Positions 58,914 to 64,000 of a stretch of DNA of 64,000 bases are shown here, piece by piece (position 1 is the stretch's first letter; the number at the start of each line of letters is the position of its first letter). Below the pieces are notes generated by a model, which saw only the letters and a list, made by a program, of their open reading frames with translations, ran no database searches and was not told the DNA's origin. Made by a program: the position numbers and the translations under genes. This DNA is from Metabacillus schmidteae. Its GTDB lineage: Bacteria > Bacillota > Bacilli > Bacillales > Bacillaceae. The stretch lies in contig NZ_CAESCH010000001.1 in the NCBI RefSeq assembly GCF_903166545.1, positions 1,492,001 to 1,556,000 on the forward strand. Reading direction: 5' to 3'.

Positions 58914-59678
58914 TTGAACTTTACAACAGAAGAGTTAATGGTAGTTGCTGCGGCAAGAGAAATAAAAGACGAGGAAGTTGTGTTTGTTGGCATGCGTTTA
59001 CCGATGCTTGCCTTTGCAGTGGCGAAAAAGCTGCATGCACCAAATTCGGTTGGATTTTATGAATGTGGTATTGTCCGTGATGAGCCTTCTAAAACATTAC
59101 TTTATACCATGGGAGATACTCCTAATGTGATTGGTGCTCAATGGTGTACATCAACAAATCACTTAATGTTTTTAATGCAGCAAGGCAATGTTGATTGTGG
59201 TTTTATCGGTGGGGCTGAAATAGATAAGTATGGTAATGTAAACACCTCATATATAGGTGATTATAAAAATCCAAAAATAAAACTCCCGGGAAGCGGAGGA
59301 GCAGCAGATATTGCTTCACTTTCAAAAAGACTTCTTGTCATTATGAATCATGAGAAAAGAAGATTTAGAGAGGGTGTTGATTATATTACTTCTCCTGGAT
59401 ATGGAAGTGGAGGAAATTGGAGAGAGGAACAAGGTCTTCCACGGGGTGGTATTGGTGCACTAATTACTACGCTTGGACTTATGAGGCCGGATCCTGTTAC
59501 AAAGGAATTGGAATTAAGTAGTGTGCATCCGGGTATTACTGTTGAGGATGTAAAGGAAAATACAGGTTGGGAGTTAAAAGTATCATCTAATTTAATCGAA
59601 ACAGCTCCGCCTTCTGAAGAAGAGCTTCGTGTTATACGGGAGATTGATCCTGAAGGATTTTGGACTGGAAAGAAATAG
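58914..59678 (+). CDS. CoA-transferase subunit B (glutaconate CoA-transferase/IpdB-like)
   Basis: The 254-residue subunit has VVFVGMRLPMLAFAVAKKLH, VGFYECGIVRDEPSKTLLYT (the Glu of YECGI aligns with the catalytic SENG glutamate of family-I enzymes), CGFIGGAEIDKYGNVNTSYI, GSGGAADIASL and GGNWREEQGLPRGG. TTG at 58914 is preferred, 8 nt after GGGAG; GTG at 58905 overlaps the site. Retention of the Glu favours CoA transfer over pure hydrolysis, but IpdAB-like ring hydrolysis remains possible. Confidence 0.85.
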   Translation: MNFTTEELMVVAAAREIKDEEVVFVGMRLPMLAFAVAKKLHAPNSVGFYECGIVRDEPSKTLLYTMGDTPNVIGAQWCTSTNHLMFLMQQGNVDCGFIGGAEIDKYGNVNTSYIGDYKNPKIKLPGSGGAADIASLSKRLLVIMNHEKRRFREGVDYITSPGYGSGGNWREEQGLPRGGIGALITTLGLMRPDPVTKELELSSVHPGITVEDVKENTGWELKVSSNLIETAPPSEEELRVIREIDPEGFWTGKK

Positions 59679-59688
59679 GGGGGATACT

Positions 59689-60138
59689 TTGCGTTCAAAT
59701 GAAATAAACATTATGGTCAACTGGGGAGATACCGACAAAGCTGGTATTGTCTATTATCCAAATTATTTTAAATGGTTTGATATAGCAGGTCATCAATTCT
59801 TTCGAAGCTGTAATTTATCTCCACAAAAGCTTGAGAAGGAGAGAAATATTATTCTTCCACTTTTAGACGCAAGATGCAGTTTTGAAAAACCTTTATTATA
59901 TGAAGATATTATGACCATTCATACAGAAGTACAGGAGATAAACAATAAAACAATTAAATTAAGTCATCAAGTCTTTAAAGGGAATGTAAGAACTGGTCAC
60001 GGATATGAATTGAGAGGCTGGGTAAGCCAACAAGATCAACAAATAAAAGCTGTCCCCATTCCTTTAGAGGTGAAAAACATTTTACAAGAAAATACGCATA
60101 CAAAAGACATGGCTGATAGAACTGTATTTAATGCATAA
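59689..60138 (+). CDS. Hot-dog thioesterase, 4-hydroxybenzoyl-CoA thioesterase family
   Basis: The 149-residue protein has the 4HBT motif VNWGDTDKAGIVYYPNYFKW with catalytic Asp in GDTDKAG, and DARCSFEKPLLYEDIMTIHT. TTG at 59689 follows AGGGGGG and is 10 nt after the CoA-transferase stop codon. It would hydrolyse an aromatic or acyl-CoA thioester in the cytoplasm, probably releasing CoA from dead-end intermediates. Confidence 0.85.
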   Translation: MRSNEINIMVNWGDTDKAGIVYYPNYFKWFDIAGHQFFRSCNLSPQKLEKERNIILPLLDARCSFEKPLLYEDIMTIHTEVQEINNKTIKLSHQVFKGNVRTGHGYELRGWVSQQDQQIKAVPIPLEVKNILQENTHTKDMADRTVFNA

Positions 60139-60202
60139 TCGCAAACAATCCTCTATAATGTCTCATATGAACATAACATAATCAATTTGGATGGTGAAGA
60201 AG

Positions 60203-61081
60203 TTGAAGCCAAGGTCTTTGATGTTTACATTATACGGAGAATACATTGAATATTATGGAGGAGAAATTTGGGTTGGAAGCTTAATACAGATGATGAGCCA
60301 TTTTGGAGTTTCAGAATCTTCTGTAAGAGGCGCTATTTTACGAATGGTTCAAAAAAATTTATTAACTGTTAGAAAGATAGGAAATAAAAGCTATTATTCA
60401 TTATCAGATCAAGGAAATCGTAGAATGGAAGATGGGGTAAAAAGGGTTTATACCACGCAAAGTGAGACATGGGATGGTATGTGGAGAATTTTAACCTATT
60501 CGTTTCCAGAGGAAAAGCGGGAACTTCGTAATGAAATTAGAAAAGAATTGAACTGGACAGGGTTTGGAGCCATTTCAAACAGTACATGGGTTAGTCCTAA
60601 TGCATTGGAAGATCAAGTATTAGAACTGATTCAAACGTACGAGATTGAAGAGAATGCCTTTTTATTCAGTGCTTCTTCAATTGTTTCACATGACAACCAA
60701 AGTATTATTGATAAAGGTTGGGATCTTGAAGCAATCTCAAGTGAATATGATATTTTTATCAACAAATATACCCCTATCTATGAAACTCTATGTGAAAAAG
60801 CACTAAATAACAGCATTTCAGATGTAGAATGTTTTATTGAAAGAACACAACTTGTCCATGAATATCGGAAGTTTCTTTTTCAGGATCCTGGTTTTCCTCG
60901 TGATTTACTACCTGATAAATGGTCTGGTGCAAAGGCAAGGGAATTATTTTGGAATATTCATCAACTAATTTCTATTCCGGCTGTCCGCTTCTTTGAAACT
61001 CTTTATGAAGCTGCACCTGATCGTGATGTCCAGGCAAAGCGTGATAAAGCGATAAATCCATTTAGAGATGTTCGTGTATAG
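60203..61081 (+). CDS. paaX: PaaX-family phenylacetyl-CoA-responsive repressor
   Basis: The 292-residue regulator has the PaaX architecture: PRSLMFTLYGEYIEYYGGEI, HTH FGVSESSVRGAILRMVQKNL and KIGNKSYYSLSDQG, central domain with WDGMWRILTYSFPEEKRELR, and the C-terminal LLPDKWSGAKARELFWNIHQ. PaaX represses phenylacetate genes and is released by phenylacetyl-CoA. TTG at 60203 with GGTGA upstream is preferred over the ATG at 60191, which has no site. It lies 3 kb before paaA and probably controls it. Confidence 0.9.
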   Translation: MKPRSLMFTLYGEYIEYYGGEIWVGSLIQMMSHFGVSESSVRGAILRMVQKNLLTVRKIGNKSYYSLSDQGNRRMEDGVKRVYTTQSETWDGMWRILTYSFPEEKRELRNEIRKELNWTGFGAISNSTWVSPNALEDQVLELIQTYEIEENAFLFSASSIVSHDNQSIIDKGWDLEAISSEYDIFINKYTPIYETLCEKALNNSISDVECFIERTQLVHEYRKFLFQDPGFPRDLLPDKWSGAKARELFWNIHQLISIPAVRFFETLYEAAPDRDVQAKRDKAINPFRDVRV

Positions 61082-61180
61082 GTAATATTCTTTTCTGTCT
61101 CACTCTACTACACCCAATTCCCCAGGTTCATCAAGTTTCTATAATGTATTAATAGTTCTCGATAGAAGTGAGGGATATTC

Positions 61181-61960
61181 ATGAGTAAAGTATTAATGGA
61201 AGTTAGGAATCACCTTGCATTTGTTACGATTAATCGTGAAGAGCAGTTGAATTGTTTTGATTATGAAACACTTTTAGAACTTGAAAACATTGTAGAAGAC
61301 ATTAAACTTAATAAGGAAATCCGGGTTGTTATATTCACTGGAAAAGGTGAAAAAGCATTTAGTGCCGGAGCTGATTTAAAGGAAAGACGTACTTTAACCG
61401 AAAAAGAAGTAAGAAGAAATGTGAACAAAATTCGTGATGTTTTCTCAATGATTGAAGAATTACCACAGCCAACGATTGCAGCAATAAATGGGTATGCACT
61501 TGGGGGCGGTTTCGAGCTTGCACTTGTATGTGATTTCCGCTATGCTATCAAAACAGCTAAAATCGGTTTAACAGAAGTTAGTTGGGGAATTATTCCAGGT
61601 GCAGGCGGAACCCAGCGATTAAGCCGTTTAATAGGTACATCAAAAGCAAAGGAGCTTATTCTTACAGCGAGAAAAATTGATGCACAACAGGCTTTTGAAT
61701 TAGGAATACTTAATAAAGTTGTTGATCGAATGGATGAGTTATCAAGCAGTGCCATTTCACTTGCAGAAGAAATCATGCAAAATGGCCCTCTTGCTGTTAC
61801 TCAAGCGAAATATGCGATCAATTATGGATCAAGTGTTGATATGCATACAGGTCTTGCGATTGAATCGAAAGCATATGAAGTCATTATTCCATCCAAAGAT
61901 AGAATAGAAGCTTTAGAGGCTTTTAGAGAAAAGCGTCCACCGAACTTTAAAGGAGAATAA
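61181..61960 (+). CDS. Enoyl-CoA hydratase (PaaF/crotonase type, hydratase 2)
   Basis: The 259-residue enzyme has AFVTINREEQLNCFDYETLL, AFSAGADLKERRTLTEKEVR, AAINGYALGGGFELALVCDF and the catalytic block GLTEVSWGIIPGAGGTQRLS, with Glu in both FELAL and GLTEVSWG positions as in true hydratases. It adds water to 2-enoyl-CoA, as needed for the beta-oxidation-like end of phenylacetate degradation. GAGGG precedes the ATG. It stands between paaX and the second MBL hydrolase. Confidence 0.87.
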   Translation: MSKVLMEVRNHLAFVTINREEQLNCFDYETLLELENIVEDIKLNKEIRVVIFTGKGEKAFSAGADLKERRTLTEKEVRRNVNKIRDVFSMIEELPQPTIAAINGYALGGGFELALVCDFRYAIKTAKIGLTEVSWGIIPGAGGTQRLSRLIGTSKAKELILTARKIDAQQAFELGILNKVVDRMDELSSSAISLAEEIMQNGPLAVTQAKYAINYGSSVDMHTGLAIESKAYEVIIPSKDRIEALEAFREKRPPNFKGE

Positions 61961-62043
61961 TATCAAAAAATCTAGTAAGTAAGCGTTGTCATTTAGTGCT
62001 GGGATATTGAACAAAATATCTGTGTTTTATTGGGGGTGTAACG

Positions 62044-63021
62044 GTGAATATTGAAAAGATAAAATATGACGGCTATCGAATCGGAATTCCAGTTCCTTTT
62101 CCAATGAAGTATGTTTACTGCTATCTATTTAAACAAAATGATGGATATACCTTGATAGATGTTGGATTAAACTACAGTGAAGCAAGAGAAACATGGGCAA
62201 AGGTCTTTGAATTTTTAACTATACAATTTTCAGATATAAAGACGATTTATTTAACACATTTTCATCCTGACCATACAGGTTTGGCCGGATGGATGCAGGA
62301 ATTAACAGGTGCGGATGTTTATATGCATGAAATTGATACTGAAATGATGGAAAGAGTATTTGGCGAAAACAGTGTTCAAACCGTAAAATTAAAAGAAATG
62401 ATCCTTAAACATGGTGTACCTGAACAACTAAGTGAAAAGATTATTATGCATATGGAAAAGCTCAGAAAAAGTGTTTTGCCATTGCCAAAATTTAAAAAAA
62501 TTGGTTTGGAAGTTCAATTTGGTCATAAGGATTGGAAGGTTATTCATACCCCTGGACACAGCAGTGGTCATATATGTTTTTACCAAGAAAATGATAAAAC
62601 GATGATTTCTGGAGATATGATTTTGGATAAAATTACTCCGAACATAAGCGTGTGGCCGGGAGCAAGCCAAAAACCATTACACGATTATATGGAGTCGTTA
62701 AAAATGCTGAAAACATTATCCATCAAAACAGCCTACACTGCACACAATGTGTCAATTGAAAACGTAAACGATCGAATTGATGAACTAATCGCCCATCATC
62801 ATGAGCGATTAGCCAAAATAGAAAATTTGGCCCGAGGAAAAACGGCATTTGAAATCGCAGAAATTCTCTTCTCACATAAAAACTTAACTCCACACCAATG
62901 GCGATTTGCTATAGCGGAAACAATTGCCCATTTAAATTACCTGGAACAAGAAAATCGAATTGAATGTCAAGGTACAAGACCCATCATTTATCATGAAAAA
63001 ATAAATGTTTCACATCAATAA
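62044..63021 (+). CDS. Metallo-beta-lactamase-fold hydrolase (paralogue 2)
   Basis: The 325-residue protein has HFHPDH in YLTHFHPDHTGLAG, His in HTPGHSSGHICF, Asp in MISGDMIL and His in YTAHNVSI, the metal ligands of the MBL fold. Its C-terminal winged-helix-like extension (LARGKTAFEIAEILFSHKNL, HLNYLEQENRIE) is shared with the protein at 49101-50066, so the two are paralogues. GTG start with GGGGGTG upstream. A thioester or lactone hydrolase for an aromatic acyl-CoA is the likeliest guess. Confidence 0.82.
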   Translation: MNIEKIKYDGYRIGIPVPFPMKYVYCYLFKQNDGYTLIDVGLNYSEARETWAKVFEFLTIQFSDIKTIYLTHFHPDHTGLAGWMQELTGADVYMHEIDTEMMERVFGENSVQTVKLKEMILKHGVPEQLSEKIIMHMEKLRKSVLPLPKFKKIGLEVQFGHKDWKVIHTPGHSSGHICFYQENDKTMISGDMILDKITPNISVWPGASQKPLHDYMESLKMLKTLSIKTAYTAHNVSIENVNDRIDELIAHHHERLAKIENLARGKTAFEIAEILFSHKNLTPHQWRFAIAETIAHLNYLEQENRIECQGTRPIIYHEKINVSHQ

Positions 63022-63082
63022 TGGATTTTATTTAGTGACTGTTTCGGAATGATTGTTTCTAAAGATACTATTTTTAACCTCT

Positions 63083-63219
63083 ATAGTGGAATGAAGCGGA
63101 AGACACTCGACTCCTGCGGGAAGTGAGGAAAGGCTGAGACCCCGCAGGCAAAGCCGAGGAGGCTCAGCTTCCTCCCCGCGGAAAGCGAGAGTCTGCAGCG
63201 CAATGAAACGAACAAAGTA
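63083..63219 (+). repeat. GC-rich palindromic repeat element, long copy B
   Basis: GTGGAATGAAGCGG, CGACTCCTGCGGGAAGTGAG, GAAAGGCTGAGACCCCGCAG, GAGGCTCAGCTTCCTCCCCG and CAGCGCAATGAAACGAAC repeat copy A (42084-42262, reverse strand) almost base for base, with a shorter right flank. The core is strongly self-complementary. Confidence 0.9.
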
Positions 63220-63224
63220 TCAAA

Positions 63225-63262
63225 ACACATGAATTCTCTACCCAGAATTCATGTGTTTTTTG
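63225..63262 (+). terminator. Rho-independent terminator upstream of paaA
   Basis: ACACATGAATTCT (63225-63237) pairs with AGAATTCATGTGT (63244-63256), followed by TTTTTTG. It ends the upstream transcript and isolates the paaA promoter. Confidence 0.85.
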
Positions 63263-63283
63263 TTTTGTATCATATTTTGTACG

Positions 63284-63291
63284 TTCGTAAA
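63284..63291. promoter_or_regulatory. Shared motif (TTCGTAAA) upstream of paaA
   Basis: GTACGTTCGTAAATAAAACA occurs 19-26 bp before the -35. A second related sequence, GACGAAGAAATAAAAAACA, begins at 63350, just downstream of the -10. The arrangement is suited to repression by PaaX or another regulator. Confidence 0.45.
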
Positions 63292-63309
63292 TAAAACATA
63301 ATAAATTCA

Positions 63310-63338
63310 TTGACAGACTATTGCGAATGATTTATATT
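63310..63338 (+). promoter_or_regulatory. SigmaA-type promoter of paaA
   Basis: TTGACA (63310-63315) and TATATT (63333-63338) are separated by 17 bp. The -10 lies about 50 bp before the paaA ATG. Confidence 0.75.
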
Positions 63339-63388
63339 ATTAAATATAGACGAAGAAATAAAAAACATAATAAAGATGAGGTGTAACA

Positions 63389-64000
63389 ATGAGTGTGAAT
63401 CAAACCGAGATTCTATTAGAGAAAGTCCAAAATGGCTTTAAGGTAGAAAATATTGAAGATATGAACGAGGAGTATTTAAAAGCATTAAAGCAAACATTGA
63501 CGATTGTAGGAGATACTGAACTTCTAAGTGTGCCTCCACTCTTAACTGTCTATAATCAAGCACCGAACTTAAACTATAAAATTACCGCTCTAGCAATTAT
63601 GCAGGATGAAATTGGGCATGCTCATATTGCTTTCAGATTATTAGAGGATCTAGGTGAAGACGTTAACAGTCTATTGTATGAGAGACAGCCGAATCGGTGG
63701 AAGAATCCTTATGCATTTGATTATAAATTAGACAATTGGATTGAATTAGGTGTTTTTAATGGGCTATTTGACCGCGCCGGATATACATTGCTCGGTGATG
63801 CGCATGAGCATACATCATACGGACCATGGAAACGTGCCTTAGTTAAAGTAGATAAAGAAGAATTGTTTCATTTAAGAAATGGTGAAATCATTATGAAAGC
63901 TGGAATGAAAAAGCCGGAAACAGCTAAGCAGGTTCAGGAAGCTGTTGATTGGATGTTCTTAATGGCTCTCGAGTTTTTTGGTGTGGCAGATGGGCTGAAA
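63389..64000 (+). CDS. paaA: 1,2-phenylacetyl-CoA epoxidase subunit PaaA (partial, cut by window end)
   Basis: The first 204 residues of PaaA are present. Diiron-binding elements are visible: Glu in VGDTELLSVPPL, the ExxH in MQDEIGHAH, and later VDKEELFHLRNGEII. PaaA is the catalytic subunit that epoxidises phenylacetyl-CoA to the ring-1,2-epoxide. GATGAGGTG precedes the ATG at 63389. The frame is open to the window end, and the rest of the paa operon presumably follows. It is preceded by a consensus promoter. Confidence 0.93.
   Translation, partial: MSVNQTEILLEKVQNGFKVENIEDMNEEYLKALKQTLTIVGDTELLSVPPLLTVYNQAPNLNYKITALAIMQDEIGHAHIAFRLLEDLGEDVNSLLYERQPNRWKNPYAFDYKLDNWIELGVFNGLFDRAGYTLLGDAHEHTSYGPWKRALVKVDKEELFHLRNGEIIMKAGMKKPETAKQVQEAVDWMFLMALEFFGVADGLK

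Overview
The window is about 64 kb of low-GC chromosomal DNA from a member of the Bacillaceae (Bacillus, Cytobacillus or Metabacillus type). The evidence is strong GGAGG ribosome sites with frequent TTG/GTG starts, rho-independent terminators, a CcpA cre box, close homologues of B. subtilis PaiA, HxlR/HxlA/HxlB, GbsR and OpuA, and TnrA-type boxes. No rRNA, tRNA or CRISPR was seen.

Positions 1-10100 are an accessory region of small, mostly unknown membrane, lipoprotein, Zn-ribbon, MerR and GNAT genes. Nearly every gene is separated from the next by one copy of a roughly 45-85 bp folded repeat (core TCTTCAACAATCAAGCGC). One unit is interrupted by an intact IS3-family (IS150-type) element and another holds a truncated dihydrofolate-reductase-like start. 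The array looks like a gene-cassette array, but no integrase is present. From 10.1 to 14.5 kb there is YczE, GNAT, MarR-PaiA and an SDR gene, followed by an 11-unit tandem repeat with a 52 bp period.

Positions 14.9-20.5 kb hold a GNAT gene and a complete nickel-type ABC importer (nikABCDE). Positions 20.8-26.5 kb hold a hydroxy-acid module: CdaR-type regulator, glycerate kinase, KdgT-family permease, and a nickel-dependent LarA-family racemase with its cofactor enzyme LarE. The importer could supply the nickel that LarA needs. Positions 26.6-33 kb hold compatible-solute uptake: a BCCT carrier, an unknown protein, a GbsR-type repressor and OpuA (ATPase, permease, binding protein).

Positions 34.2-49 kb form what I read as a complete methylated-amine dissimilation locus. 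It contains hxlB-hxlA with HxlR, a copper/TPQ amine oxidase, a His-tailed membrane protein, two Amt transporters (one divergent with a small membrane partner), a three-gene oxidative N-demethylase of the dimethylamine monooxygenase type, a cupin, a short TnrA-like regulator, and zwf-gnd. Dimethylamine would give methylamine plus formaldehyde, and methylamine would give ammonia, H2O2 and formaldehyde. Formaldehyde would then be fixed by HPS/PHI and oxidised to CO2 through G6PDH and 6PGDH (dissimilatory RuMP cycle). An identical 14-bp motif at nearly the same distance from the -10 box precedes both hxlA and zwf, which ties the two ends of the locus into one regulon.

Positions 49.1-64 kb are an aromatic/CoA-thioester catabolic region: two paralogous metallo-beta-lactamase-fold hydrolases, a Liv-type ABC importer, ferredoxin and ferredoxin-NADP reductase, enoyl-CoA hydratases, a two-subunit CoA-transferase, a hot-dog thioesterase, PaaX, and the start of paaA at the window edge. 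A recurring ACGAA-type motif lies in front of three of its transcription units. A second 52-bp-period tandem array (54.99-55.37 kb) shares its core with the first one 41 kb away, and a GC-rich palindromic element occurs in two long and two partial copies.
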